A stretch of 64,000 nt of DNA from Pinus tabuliformis (GCA_031772625.1 CM062820.1:88642069-88706068); one strand, 5' to 3'; positions 35,262 through 48,885 are shown, counted from the stretch's first letter. Program-made: numbers and translations. The notes: generated by a model not told the origin, from the letters alone.

Positions 35262-38200
35262 GAGTAGAATGTATGTCTGAGCTACACAAAATAACACTAT
35301 ATCTTAGTGAGGATGTTGTTTTCATAACACCTAACTTGTCTCTAAAGAAGATTAATCTTTCCTTCCCCAAAGCTTTCATTATTATATCCTCTCCTTACTC
35401 ATTTGTGGGTATATATTGTAGCTAAACAATATTGAGCTACACACAAACCCTAATGAAGTGGCATCTGATGGCTTTATGCTTGGACCTATCATGAAACACA
35501 AAATTCTTTGAAAACCTAATGCAACTCTGATTGTCATAGTGTATCATTTTCGTCTCTATCCTCTGACCAAATAAGACTACTAGAAGATTACGAATCCATA
35601 TTTCTTTGCATGTAGCCATTCTCCTTGTTATGTAGTCTGCCTCTATAGAACTCAGTGCTACAAAAATTTGCTTCTGGTTGTACCAAAAAACAACGCTTGA
35701 TCGCATGTAGAAGAAACACCCTGAAGTGTTATTTTGATCTACTATGTTACTTTTCCATTATGCATCAACATAGCCAACCAACCTAACACCATCAACTCCA
35801 ACATACCTAATTTCATAATCGACTATGTTGTGAAAATACCTTAGCACATGTTTAGTTGTAATATAATTCACTCTAGCTCCACCATGAACTAAATGAGAGA
35901 GTTTATTGCATAGGATATGTTTGGCCTAGGGTTAACCAGATACATGAGAGAGTCTATCAATTTCGTTTATTAGGTGGGTTATACCTCCTTCTCCCTAGAT
36001 GCATATATATACTTGCAATTAGTGATCTGGGTGTACACATAGCTCTACAATCCTCCATCCCAAATCTCCTAAGGATCTCAATCCAGTATTTCCCTTGTCC
36101 AAGGAAAATCATGCCATGTGTCTTCCATACCTCCATGCCTATAAAATAGTGCATGATCCCCAATTCCTTCATCTGAAGCTCAGCTCAAATATCCCTCTTG
36201 CACTCATTTATGATCCCTAGTGAACTTGTAAATAAAGAGTCATCCACATATAGGACAAGAATGATTACATCACCCCCAAATACCAAGTAGTATAAGTTCA
36301 AGTCTACCTTACTCTTAAAAGATCCCATGCTTTGCAAGTATATTTCTATGTGCTCATACCATTCCCTAAGAGTCTGCTCGATCCCATACAAATATTTCTT
36401 CAACCAACACATATGGTTCTCTCTATTTTATGCCACAAAACCCTTTGGTTGTTCATTGTACTCCTCCTCCTCTAGTTCGCCATTCAAGAACATTGTCTTT
36501 ACATCCATCTAATGGATGTAGCATCCAATATGTGTTGCTTATGAGATCACGACTTGTATAGAAGTGTACTTGGCCTCAAGATAAAATGTATCCTCATAAT
36601 TTATTCCCTCCTTCTAAGAAAACCCATTGCCCATGAACCTAGCTTTGTATTTCTCGATGCTGCCATCTGCACCATGCTTGATCTTATAGATCCAACGTGA
36701 TCCAACCACCACCATCTCTGTAGATTTCTGTATATCCTCCCACATATCATTCTACATGATTAATGAATACCCCTCACCCATTGCATTAAGCCACAAATGT
36801 TTTTTTGCATCCTCTTGATATTTGGAAGGCTCACTATCTACTAAATGTCTAACCAACACCATGTAGCCATTTTACCTCTTTGGTTTGCATTTCTTATTCC
36901 TACCCATCCTAGGAGTCCCCTCATAATCCTAAGCATCTGTAAGTTTCTATTGAACCTCTCATTTCTCCTTATTAAGACTGGAGTTAGGAATATCCACCTC
37001 CATGTCCTCCTGATGCATCTCCCTGATCTACTACATCTGTTACTCCATACGTTTCAAGGCCTCAATAACACTTGCACCTAAACTCACTCTCGTGATGGTC
37101 ACTATACTCATGCTTTGCTGATGCCCCTGATTTTGTTGCTAAACTCTAGGATCTTCTCCTGTCTGCTCACTCTAATATTTAGCTATTGGGAAATTTTTAT
37201 ATCTCTTGTATGTCTTATCCTCCACGAACTCAGCATCTTGCCTGATTATGATCCTCCTAGCTCTTGGGATGAAGATCCTATACGCTTTAGAGGTTTCATT
37301 GTACCAAATGAAATAACCTTACTCTGCAGTTTGATTTAACTTTGAACGTGTCTCCCCTAGAATATGACAATATTCTAGGTAGCCAAATATTCTAACGTCA
37401 TTGACATTTGGCTCTTCCCAGTGAATCCCTCCTCTAGTGTCATATTTCCAAGCGCTCTACGTGGGAGCCTACTATGAATATAAGGAACCATACTGCATTC
37501 CTCTACCCATAAATAGCATGGGAGATCTTGGTCATACAGTGTTTCATGTGCTACCTCTGAAATAGACTAGTTCTTACTCTCAGCAACCCCATTCTGCTAT
37601 GGGTTGTAAGGAATCATCCACTCTATCTTGATCCTTGCCTTGGTACAAAACTACTGGAACTCTTTGTTAGTGTAGTCATCTTCATTTTTTGACTAAAGAT
37701 TCTGGATATTTATGCCTTTTGTATTCTCCACTAAAGCCTTAAACTCCTAAAAGTGACTGATGGCCTCATCCTTGGCCTTCAATAAATAGAAGCTCATGTC
37801 TTCCTGGAGAAATCATTGATAAAAGTAATGAATACTCATATTGCCTAAGATATTTCATCAACATCAGCCTACATATATATGAATGCGCTAAGTCAAGTAT
37901 CCCCTACAATCTATTGTCACTCCTTGGAAAAGTTTCTTTCACAAACTTCCCCAAAACACATCCTCCCCACACATCATCATGCTTTGTGCTCACCTCTGGA
38001 ACACCTGTCAGCATCTCACAAAGGAATCTAAGTGTTCCATGATGAATGTGTCCCATCCTCCTATGCCATATCTCCCCCTAATATCTCAAATTATTACTGC
38101 TAACTAGTTCCTTAGGAGTGTCCATTTGTATCTTATACAACCAGCGTCTCCTCACTCTGAGCGTTATAGGTGAACTCAATCTTTGTGCTTCAACAACACT

Positions 38201-39308
38201 TGCAAGCCTCTAAATATAACATCATAAAAAATTTCCTAATGAACTGATATGGAGATAAAATTCATCCCTAAGTGCGGCACGTGCAACACATCATGAATAG
38301 GAATTTCTTTTCCATTCTCCCTTTGAAATAATAGTCCCTCTGGCTAGGTCTCACTTGGGCTTATTCTGCATCTAAATCTGGAACTTCCTCCTCCCTATAA
38401 CTAGAGAAATAATTTCTAACTCATTTCATATGAAATGATGCTCCATTGTCTATATAGAAAGAACCCTGTAAAGTTGAGCTAGACATGCAAGTTATCAATG
38501 TAAATTCTTGTTCCATCGTGTTGGAGAGCTCATATGCATTTGTTGAATATGTTACTTACTTCTTTCCCTTCTTCTTGTGAAGAAAATCGTTGACATAGTA
38601 TCCAAATTCATGATAGCCATAACACTTAACATTCAATAGGTTTTTCTTCTTCTTCTCTCCTTTGGAGTCAGATCCTTTGTTGGACCCCTTCTTTGCCTTT
38701 CCCTTTCTTGTTAGGGTTACATTATCCTATGCCACCACCTTTGGTGCCTTGTCGCTACTATTTGTTCCATTGACCAAGTTGAGCATAAGTTGGTTCATCC
38801 TAAAATTATATCTCACCCATAAATCACTTGGACAAACATACTCCATTCCTTGGAAAACCCATTTAGTGTTATGCACACTAGCTCATCGTCACTAGGCTTG
38901 TCTCCTACTATAGTTAACCCATGTTTGTAAAGTTAAACTCTAGTGAGGCAGGAAGTGGCATCTTCTACTTTCTGCTACTTGATGGTCCTCAGCTTCTCTT
39001 TGAGAATCATCTTCCTATTCTCTGAAGTTTTGTGGTATAGGTTTACTATGGCATCCCACATCTACTTTGTTTATTCCATATCAATGATATGTAGAACACT
39101 ATGGTCCATCAAGGATAATCCTCTTTGCTTTGGAATTTTCTTTCCTATAGGTTTCTAACTATTGTGAATTTGTTGGTACGGAAATCACATTCGCCACATA
39201 CAGCTTCAGCCCAAATTGATCTAATAAGAATGAAATTTTGGCTTTCAACGCGCCAAAATCGGAGGCTCCATCCAACTTGTCCTAATCTCTCAATCTTGTT
39301 GTGGTCAT
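35262..39308 (-). pseudogene. Full-length but heavily decayed Ty1/copia polyprotein
   Basis: The gag ATG at 39308 leads into a UBN2-type gag with KENSKAKRIILDG and KLRTIK. The zinc knuckle (about 38580-38632) has lost nearly all metal ligands (C-Y-G-Y, G-Y-Y, N-D-F). The protease motif reads DNGASFHM (about 38420-38455) instead of DSGASFHM. Integrase follows (about 38100-37400), with SKHDD-like and PQQNGVAE-like remains. Reverse transcriptase has LYGIEQTLREWYEHI and YVDDS (about 36233-36412), then MKELGIMHYFIGMEV (36172-35957). RNase H has ALSSIEADY and YDNQSCIRFSKN (35706-35437). The end resembles LTKAL.KERLIFFRDKLGV. Dozens of stops interrupt it, many of them TAG where Gln is expected. Plus-strand frames here are shadows. 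Confidence 0.85.
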
Positions 39309-39438
39309 CTCTAGAAATCTACGAAATGTAGAAAGCTCAAATAAATTGGAGAAATAACCAAATAATTTGAATTGGGTTAAAACCATTGACTTTTTTATTC
39401 ATGTGCTTGTATAGATCCTCCTTTTTTCCTCAAATTTT

Positions 39439-39449
39439 CTTTGATATCA
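39439..39449 (-). promoter_or_regulatory. Decayed primer-binding site of the copia element
   Basis: The reverse complement TGATATCAAAG differs from TGGTATCAGAG by two G-to-A changes. It sits 131 bp upstream of the gag ATG. Confidence 0.55.
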
Positions 39450-39450
39450 T

Positions 39451-40600
39451 ATAAATTTTTTAATATTGTTTCACTTAGCTGATTATTATTCTCTTATCAA
39501 TTGATCATTTGTCTTCCATAAAATACTTGTGGAAAATACTAAATAGAACACAACTGCAACTTCGTTGAAAAATATATAACCATGTGAACTAAGGAAACTA
39601 TGCACACACACGCACATAATGAACACCAATATTTTTGGAAATATGTCCCTGGAAAGCACCCAAAGGGAAAACTAGTTCTACATATGAGGGTTTTATTATT
39701 AATTCTTTAGAAAATTAAAGAGTACATCAACTAATTTTCTCACACTGGAAAAGAACGGTAATTTTTTCCATTGGAAAAATTGATCTGGAAACACAAAGGT
39801 CCCTTCTACAAAATATCATGACCTCTTGCCTGTAGTTATCACTAGAAACTATGGAAATTCTAATGGCCCTCTCTAGCACTTGTGCAACGTCGGAAAATTA
39901 TTCTTGCAACATCTTATTCTACCTACAACTCGACTCAGAAACTAATACTTCCTCTGGTAATTATATTTGGCCACTAGAAATTGAAATACTTCCCAAATAT
40001 GCACACTAGCTAACTTTCACTGACTAATGTGGCCTCTATTCCATTCTCTCAAAATTTTAGAATGTTATGAAGAATTCCTCTGGAAATCTTTCTTCAATTT
40101 TTCTAGATGAAAACCCCTATTACTGGTGTCCTTTCACTGCCTTTGTGCCCTTACTCTCACTACAATCTATGTCTCTGAGTGTTCTCCAAATGCCCTTCAA
40201 TTTCCCCTTATAATCTCTCATTGATGAATCAACAACCATGATCTAATCACAATCGATGGCTATGATCATCTTCATCTCTTTGCATGATTTTTCCAGAAGT
40301 CTCTAGAGGAAAATCGATTTTCCCTAATTAATATTGATTAATTAATTGATTTCCCTAAGTTAAACTTGGGAAAATTAATTAATTGCTTAATTAAATCTAA
40401 TCAAGGTCTTTTCTCACAAAACCTTTTTCGAGAAAATATGTTCCCTAGCCTCATAGACACAATCTAATACTAGAACACCTATCCAAGCTATGCAAACTAT
40501 CATAAAGGGGGCCAAACATAGGGGTAAATGGTGCAAGGGTTCATAGAGGCACGAATAAGGCTCTAAGGTATAGGGGATAGGGAAGGAATAAGATCCTAGG
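39451..40600 (-). repeat. Probable 5' LTR of the decayed copia element (outer end unclear)
   Basis: Begins one base beyond the PBS. At 39600-39680 it carries the antisense block ACATAATGAACACCAATATT followed by a GGAAA...CACC word, similar in layout to the copia LTR at 4920-4980. The outer end and a target duplication could not be placed. No coding sequence was seen. Confidence 0.35.
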
Positions 40601-40677
40601 GAAATATTTCCAGGGGTATAAGGGGTGAGGTCCGAAGGGGGACTATGGCCCTAACGTGAAGGTGATTAAGGTATAGA

Positions 40678-41845
40678 TGTCATGGTAAACTTGATTTAAT
40701 GAAGCAATCAAAGTTGTTAGGTCCACAATGGTGGTTTTAGGAACATGGTTTTGGTGGCCCATGGTATTAGAGACAATAGTTTACCTGTAGTGTCTCATTT
40801 AAAAGGCCTTGGGATTATCCATTATAATTTGTTTTATTTAAGAAAAGGGTTCAATTGGATTTTGGACCAAGAATATAGATCTATTAGTCCAAGTTAGTTT
40901 TCCCATAAGGGTTTTCAAGGTAAAAAACATGTTTATGTGTTTATCTTGTGTTTGTTTATTTCTCTTGCATTATCTTTACTTTTGATAGTGGTATCAAATC
41001 CAAGGGATCATGACCTAGGGAAGTACATGGTGGTTGCAAATGATAACATTGAGATCAAATTTGATAGAGAAGCCCCAAGAAATAATCCAATGTGGAGTTG
41101 ATCATGGAGTGCAAAAATGACTAGCATACGTGGATTAATTGTGAGTTTCATGTGGATGAGAGAGTATACATGGAGATTGTGACATAATCATCTTAAGAAT
41201 AAATAGAGGTCTAGAAAAGTGATATGCGTCCATAGAATCGAGATTTGGTGAGGAGAACAATTGGTGTGAGCAGGTGTGAAAACTTGAGACAATGGTAGCA
41301 TAAGTTCAAGACAACAATAAAAAATAAAAAATAAAAAAATGAATTACTTTGGATATGGAATTAGTTTAAATTACATGCATATGGATATATGGTCGTAAGA
41401 ATTGGTTAGGCATGCATACCTCTACCGATAAATTCTTGGAGTTAACCAAGGTGGGAAGAGAACATGCAAATTCCCCAGTTGAGTTTAAAGGGGTGATGTT
41501 AAGGTAAACTTGACTTAGTGAAAGAGTGAAAAGTTGTTAGTTACACATTGGTGACTTTGGGCACATGTTTTTGGGAGCCCATGGTATTAAAGCCTACGGA
41601 TTAAATGTAATGAATCCTTTAAATGGATTAGGTATTCTCCATTGTAATGTGTCAAATTTTAATGGTTGAACCAAGATGTTGGCCAACTTGGCTGCTTTTA
41701 ATTCAAGGCATAGTTTAAGCCATATAATAATAATAGATCTATTAGTTGGTTTTTCTCAATTTGGGTTTTCCAAGATAAAATTTGTGTATTTTATATGTTA
41801 TTGTTGCTATAATTATTTTCTCTGGTATTGTCTTTACTTCTATCG
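40678..41845 (+). mobile_element. Small non-autonomous LTR element (two LTRs, about 510-bp interior)
   Basis: Two direct copies, 40678-40986 and 41497-41845, share GTAAACTTGA, AAAGTTGTTAG, AGCCCATGGTATTA and a TCTTTACTT end word. After the first copy the primer-binding-like TGGTATCAAATC lies at 40989-41000. Just before the second copy the purine run AAAGGGGTGA lies at 41487-41496. The interior has no useful open frame. The 60 bases before the first LTR resemble those after the second (both contain GAAGGTGATTA), so the true unit may be larger or tandemly arranged. Confidence 0.55.
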
Positions 41846-41905
41846 AAAGAGGTGGGAAGTCCCAAGGGGGAGTATCTTCCTATCATGAAGGTGATTAGCG
41901 TAGAG

Positions 41906-43300
41906 GCAAGGTCATTTCTGGTGGGTAAACCTATTTTTAATTGCACATACGCATATAAGCTTTCTTTGGCACATTATTTTAAACGTACCATGTGAATGCT
42001 TAGTGAAAAAGCATGGATGTGTTCCTAGAATCTGCATGCACTCTAAAACATGTATGCGTTCTATTAGCATATATGGTTAATCATTTGGTTATCTTGGCTT
42101 AGGTTTAGGGTGATAAAAGTGATGGTTTTGGCTTCAAATACATTAAAACATCCATTTTTCTAAATACCACTCAATAACTCTATTTTTTATGCTATTTTTG
42201 TATATGCTACACAAATCCATCAGTAGTAAAATTATAGACATATAAAAGTGAATATGAAAATTCCAAGTATATAATTTATTTAAGAAATGATATTGTTTCA
42301 ACTATTTATAATATATGTTGTATCGACTTATGTTAGAATCTTAAAATGCATACATCTATGATTCCTATTATAACCTTGTATCTCCTTAACCATTTCTAAA
42401 ATAAGTTATATGCCACACTAGTATAACCTAAAGTCTACAATCTAAAAAAAAATGTTTAATAATATTAAGGTACTCATACATGCACTAACGTGAGCCTTAA
42501 AATTAATTTCAAGGATATAATAATTTTAATAATTTTAAAACATACACAAAATGAATGTTACACATTTATAAAAAAATAGCCTTAGACTATAATAATGTGT
42601 TCTCCACAATTTTACAAATTTGTTAAGGAAAATCCATCAGTAAGATACTCAACACTTGTACTAATGGAAACATGTGCATTATATTTTACATGAAAAATAG
42701 CATGCCATTATTCCTACATTTTTCCATTATTTAGGAGAATTGTTATTTATAGCATGTCTATTTTTAGAAGATGACATATTCATAGTATGGTCATTTTTAG
42801 TAGGAGTTTCCATGAAGGATGACAAACGACAGTGACTAGGAAATAACATGGTAGCTACATGGCATCCAGAGCACACTTGATTGGATATATTTTTCTCCTA
42901 GATAAGTATGCACCCGCCATAGAGACTCCAGTTGTATTCTTGGATTTCAATATTATTATTCTAAACTTTATCGCCTTGAGACTTTAGTCCTGTTTTGGAA
43001 ACTAGTTCTATTTTTTAAGTTTAAAGGGCTATAAAATTTCCCTCATATGCATAATGTATAATACCATGGGTTTCCAAAACCCATTGGGTATGTGTTATAT
43101 TTTTTGCACGGTTTTAGACACACGATTTTTTGTTTTGCCAGTTTTTATGGTGATGGTGTTCCATCCCATGGTTTTTTAATTCCAATTAAGGAATTAACAT
43201 TGTAATGTAATCCTACTCAATGGTTAGTGGTTTTAGAGGTCGGTTCTATATATTATTGTAAATAATACAATTGATTCACGACAAAATTAGAAATGTTATG
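41906..43300. other. Intergenic AT-rich DNA, nothing recognised
   Basis: No coding sequence or clear repeat structure. A short AATACCATGGGTTT word near 43062 recalls the minisatellite at 1.56-1.97 kb. Confidence 0.5.
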
Positions 43301-44766
43301 TAAAACTTCCTGTAGATTCACAAGCTCATGCAATTTACTAAAGCACAAGACAAGAATCTACTTCTACTTTCAACCAGCGGAAGCCAATAGATTGATGAAA
43401 ACAATATGAAAAAGAAGAAGATAAATTAGTGGCACATAACACAAGATGTATCTAGGGAAATCCACTGCTCAAAACCTCGCTATCTGTATTGCATATATAA
43501 AAAATATGAGCGAAGATACAAAGCTTGTTCTCACTAGAACAATTCTGCACAAGTATACTCAACTCTCAGCTCACAAGATAGCTCTTAGCGAACACTTAGC
43601 CAATTCTATAGCTCTCCAAGCCCCTAATCTCTTTCATCATTCCTAGGATGAATAGCCTGTATTTAAATGGAATTCATGCTTCTAAAACTGCGCAATCCAA
43701 ACATAGGTCCTTATGTGATTGGATGCATGATGTTTACAACTCAGTAAATCACACAAGTACATTGTCCATGCACTCTAGTCTCAACTAGGTCTTTCTCATA
43801 ATCGACATGCATGAGTTTCTGATGAGGGAATCTTCCGTTAACTAGAGTGACACTTGTGGATGCACTAAGCACCAACTGACTGTTAACTCTCTATTAGTTC
43901 TTCAAACAGTTTGGAACTAATTTAACTTAACATAACTCAGTAAATTGAATAATATAATTACAACTCACAATTAAACTCATACTAGATGCCTAAAATTTAG
44001 GGAGAACATATGAATGACTACAGAAAGAGTTCCAACTCTAAATTCCTAATCTAATTAACTTAATTAAACTTAATTAACTATTTACAAGTTGTTATGAGAA
44101 TAGAATTAGATTTTAATTCTCATTTTAATTTAAGGACAAATTAAACTGGAATTTCTTGTTGCCATTTCTCAACATGTTACTCCAAATAATTTGTTGGTTT
44201 TGTAGGTTTGGGTTTCTAGGGTAAATCTTTATGTAATATGTGCATTTGTCATCATTTACATTTTTTTATTATTAAGAATATATGTGTGCATTGCATTACC
44301 ACAAAAGGTTTAAAACTTAGAAAAGCCATGGTCTTGAAAAGTAAGAAAAGTTTCGGTAAAAATCACATCATCACAGTTTTTTCGATGTGTTTTGAACAAT
44401 CTATAATTGTTAGAATATAGATGTTAATATTGAAAATAATTAATCAAAAGGAAAATTTTAATGAAATGAATATCTAAAAATAAAAATAAAAATAATCTTT
44501 GGGTCAAACTTAAATAATCGAAATAATTAATTCTAAACACTTAAAAATAAATAAAAGTAATAAATAGTCAAACTTATAATAATAATAATAATAATAATAA
44601 TAATTAAATAAATAAATAGCTAAATAAATAAACCAATAATGAATAAAATAAAGTAATTAATCATTTATTAGTAGTCAAGATAAAAATACAAATAAATAAT
44701 AAGAATTAAGAAACTATATATATATGAAATAAATAAAAACTTAAGAATCCAATAACTGTTAATTTT
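43301..44766. other. Intergenic with LTR-like remnant
   Basis: Around 43430-43480 the block GCACATAACACAAGATGTAT followed by GGGAAATCCACTGC has the layout of the antisense block of plant copia LTRs, so part of a solo or truncated LTR may lie here. An (AAT)n run lies at 44577-44603. No gene. Confidence 0.35.
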
Positions 44767-45096
44767 TTAGCGATAATCTCTATTCAGATTGCTTGGACTC
44801 CTTTCAATCTCTATAGATTCCCTAAACTTACGGTGATGGATATGATCTATCTTAGCAATGACTTGGGCGTCTTCCATGTATATGTGGTGTTTTGTATTTT
44901 CTGCATGTTCTGCTAATGCTAAGGAGCGGGTCCTCCCATGATTGATGTCTGTCGCATGCTCCCTAATCCTCTGATTTATTGAGTAGTTATTTTCACTGGC
45001 ATAGGGTGTCTCGAATGAATAAGGGATTACATAAACACCTTTCATATTCTTAGGGTCCACTGGGTCTTTTACAACCATGGTCTTATAAACCATCAT
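44767..45096 (-). pseudogene. Penelope-like element GIY-YIG endonuclease fragment
   Basis: A 109-codon frame matches the C-terminal endonuclease of Penelope-like retroelements. It has KGVYVIPYS (residues 19-27; GVY for GIY), PYASENNYSINQRIREHATD (31-50; YAS where YIG is usual), SLALAEHAENTKHHIYMEDA (58-77), KIDHIHHRKFRESIEIE (82-98, with the catalytic-type Glu) and PSNLNRDYR. These follow the order of the PLE pattern IP(C)xC..YIGET.R.L..R..EH...V..G....A.AEH....H.I.W......I.....R..RE..EI....N.NRD. The two cysteines normally before YIG are Tyr and Phe, and the YIG Gly is Ser. A TAA shortly upstream and the absence of the reverse transcriptase show a truncated fragment. Penelope-like elements with this endonuclease are known in conifers. 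Confidence 0.8.
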
Positions 45097-47900
45097 TGAT
45101 AGATTCCACTTTTATATTAATTAAATTCTTATTTTATAGGAATAAGTGCTATTTTGAGGAGGGATTATACCTTACTTTCTCGGATGGAAAGAACACTTCA
45201 CTTGCCTTGTTATATGTTTACTTTAGTTCTCACTCTATTTCAGCATACTTAACTATGTTTATGGCACTACTAAATTTTTGGCTAGCTAACCCCATTCTTG
45301 GGCTACTTAACTAAAACTAAAATGGGAGTTTATTTTTGGTTTACATGTACATGCAATAAATAAGAAAACCTAGTTCCCATCGTTCCTCTCTCCAAGCGAG
45401 TGTTATAAATATGTACTCATGGAATTAAATGAAATACAAGAAATTTCATTGGTCTCTTGACTACTTAAATTGAATTGGTCTCTTTGCCTCTTTGGTCTAA
45501 ATAGTGGTCTCTTATTCTTTCTTCTTTCTCTTTGTTTCAAGCTTTCAATTCTTAGTGTTGCTTATTTTTCATAGCTAAATTCTTGTATTATTGTGATCAA
45601 AATATAATAGAATCATCCCTCCAAGTTAATAGATTGTTCGTTTTCCATGTTTAGATTGTCATTAATGTTTCGTGAGAAACCACCATTAGCTTACATGCAC
45701 CCCATGGTTAAAATGGACATTACTTTTGAAACATGCTTTGAAAAAAATATTTGAAAGTTGAAACAAATAGCCCTAATCCAAAAGTATCATCAAATTTTAT
45801 TTATGTGGATGATTAAAAGAAATCAGTTAAATTGAAGCACGAGTGATACCTCCACTCAATGAACTTTGCAAAATTATAATTTTTTCCTATGATCTCCTAT
45901 TGGTGAATGATTTTTGTGGTGTGTAAAAGAGAGAACATTATTTCAAACAAATTGTTCAATGCTTAGCTTCAAAGAAAATTTTGTCTCTTTTATAACTTGT
46001 GAAGTACCAAATATCTCTCTAGTAAAGAGATGTTAACTGCCCACTTTCAAACTTGTGCACCTTGAAATTGGATTATGATAGTTGCATTGAATTCATAATC
46101 CCAAAAATCCTATAAGAGGTCTATTCTAGAGGTAAAAGAACTTTTTTTGTCATGACCAAAATTCTAATGAGAAAACATTTTTAATTAGATTCCAAACCAT
46201 GTTTTAAATGATGCTCTACCTAAATTGAAATTTTCTAGCTTATCTATTATCTATATTATATAGACTTTTAGGATGATAACTAAAAGTACCATTATTCATC
46301 TAAAATTAAGAAATTTTAATATGTGAAAATAGTCCACTAACCTCTAGATCAAACCTAAATACCATCAAAGGTTTATGCAAAAATACAAAGAAAAAATTTC
46401 AAACTTCTTAAGCAAAGAGAAACATCCTTTGAGGTGAGTCTTGAATCAAAAATATTAATCATTACTCATGTAGAATTAACAAAAACATCATTAAATGAGT
46501 GTCATTATGGATGCCAATCCATCATGTGTCACTACTAGCTTCAACCAATAAGCCAAAATAAAAATTAGTGCTCAAACAAGAGGCCCATTCTTAAAAAATA
46601 GTTGATGACTAACAAAATGGTGAAGCATAAAGAATCACCCAAGAAAGCGTGGCACATCATCCCTCACAATGTCGAACTAGGTGGTTGTTGATGATGGCAA
46701 AAGTATGGAGATACAGTTGAAGATGATGATAATGCTAAATAACCATGAGAGAAACACTTCAGTGTGGCTAGCTCCAAGCTCTATAAAACAAGGCTAGTCC
46801 TGAAGGTAAACCCTAGTAACATTCTAAGAAGAATATTCGCAAAAAGCGTCACTACTCAAAGTGCAAAATAAATATACCAAAAATAAAAGCAATGAAAAAA
46901 ATTACAAACAAAGTGTGAAGAATAATATGTCTTTAACAACTTGATCCATATGCTAAGGAGGCAATCCCAATTAAAAATAAAAACAATACAACCCATGTGA
47001 AAAAATAAATAAAGCTATGATTTATAAAATGCAACCACAATAGGAAACTTGCTCCTCCTTCATAGGTTCATAGGTTCCAATATAGAACGTGTTAAATGCA
47101 TGGCTGGAAGATAGGGAATTCCCCTCCAAGCACTTAGTAGAATATCTTTGGGAGGATTGGAAGAAGAGTGAATTCAAATGGAGATTTTTCCTCTTTTTTC
47201 TCTTTTTCATGGGTGAATTTGATAGTTGGAATTACTCTTAACAACTCATGGTGTAAACTTTGAAGAACGGCACTCTTGCTCTAAGGTTTTTCCCTCCTTT
47301 CTTCTCACTGGAATCATTATTCATTCATTTCATGGTACTTGTTATCCGATTCTATTCTATTTGGCTATTTTTTCATTGTTATGAAATGTGGGCACTCCTA
47401 TTCATTTTTTATATTGGAAAAACAATTTGTTAAAACATACCATTAATAACCCCTCTTCATCACATTCAAACCCTCACATTAAACAACTTACAAATAATTG
47501 TTTGCACATTCAAACCCTCGATGAAATAACTTACAAATAATTTTTTTAAGTAAAAAAATTTATAAAATTAAAACTAAAATTATGATTTTAACTCTATGTT
47601 TAAATAAATTTAAATTTCATAAAATAAACAACAAAAATTTAAATCCATCCATCATCATGGTCAATAAAATAAGATTTATATTCTATTTAATAATAATTAA
47701 AAAAGTGAAATGACAATGCAAAAATACCTCCATGAAATTATAAATGACAATAATGGATTACAGTGAGAAAAACCAATCTATTAATCATTCGTGAATAAAA
47801 CAATTCCCTTTTATTTATTTGAATAAAGTTGTAAACGTCTTAAGCTCACAACACCATAAATAATTGCATAAAGTAATTTAAGACCTAATTCGCAAATATA
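45097..47900. other. Intergenic AT-rich DNA, nothing recognised
   Basis: No frame with a recognisable motif, no paired LTRs and no clear repeat. Confidence 0.5.
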
Positions 47901-47903
47901 ACT

Positions 47904-48875
47904 GTGAATCGACAACTGGCCATAAACAAAATTAAATATAAAATCTATATTCAATTTTGGTTACTTTACACCTCCATTTGCACAGGGAAAACCATACATA
48001 TATTATATTTCGTGGATGGTTTGCACAGGAAAAACCATATATTATATTTGGTGGATGGTTGCTTCGTAATTCAATTCCCTGCGCTTTATTCGCATGTAAT
48101 AATTCATCCTCCTCCTAACATTATAAAATAATGGTGAAAGTATTATAGTTACTTCACGCTATAACCGTGAGTTGACAAGTGACCATAAACAAACATTTAT
48201 TGCAGCTTTTGGTTCATATCCACATTCGACAGCTGACCAGAAACAAAAATTTATTGGATCTGTAGGTTTAGATTGAACGTTTGTTTTATTTTCTTATGGG
48301 TTGAGGACGACTCTGCAACTTTACAATAATGGATCAATATGGAAATTTATATCATCAGCAAAAGATTTGGTTATGGCAGTAAGGAAACCACATAAATGCT
48401 GAATGACGGTCGAGCACTCGTGGAAAATGTGCAAATTTTAAGAATATACAAGAATTTAACTATTAGGTAAGAGGTCAGATTCTATGATATCCTGGAAATC
48501 TGCAATTTATATAAGTTTTGTTAATGCACAGAATATTTATTCACGCTGGTTTGCATTGGGTTTCTTATAAAGTCATTTCTAGAGCAAACTAAGATTGAGA
48601 CTGAGTACAGTGAAATCTTAATCAATCATTTTTCCATCTAATATTAGATTAATGTTAATATAGAAACACCATAGAGGAAAAAAACAATCCTCATAACACG
48701 CTTCTTTCCCTGTCTCGGGGCGGGCCATGCAGGAACTTGAGGACTACGCACAGGACCACTCCTTTACTCCTTTATGACCTTTAGGGAGAAGCATGTGCAG
48801 GACCACTCGTTTATCACCTTTAGGGAGAAGACATCTACAGCAAATCAATCAACGACCCCTAAGACTTTTATCTGC
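47904..48875 (+). promoter_or_regulatory. Upstream region of the peroxidase gene with repeated motifs
   Basis: A motif like CGACAACTGGCCATAAACAA occurs three times: 47906-47930, 48167-48194 and 48224-48252, the last reading CGACAGCTGACCAGAAACAA. A 37-bp block with GCACAGGGAAAACCATA is duplicated at about 47980-48062, and TTTAGGGAGAAG is duplicated near 48780 and 48821. Binding factors are not known from the sequence. Confidence 0.4.
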
Positions 48876-48885
48876 TATTATAAAT
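48876..48885 (+). promoter_or_regulatory. TATA box of the peroxidase gene
   Basis: TATTATAAAT lies about 100 bp before the start codon, a normal distance for a plant promoter with a short leader. Confidence 0.55.

Noticed and set aside
36845..39331. Plus-strand frames of 68-78 codons
   Set aside because: They oppose the decayed copia polyprotein; the minus strand holds the recognisable motifs.
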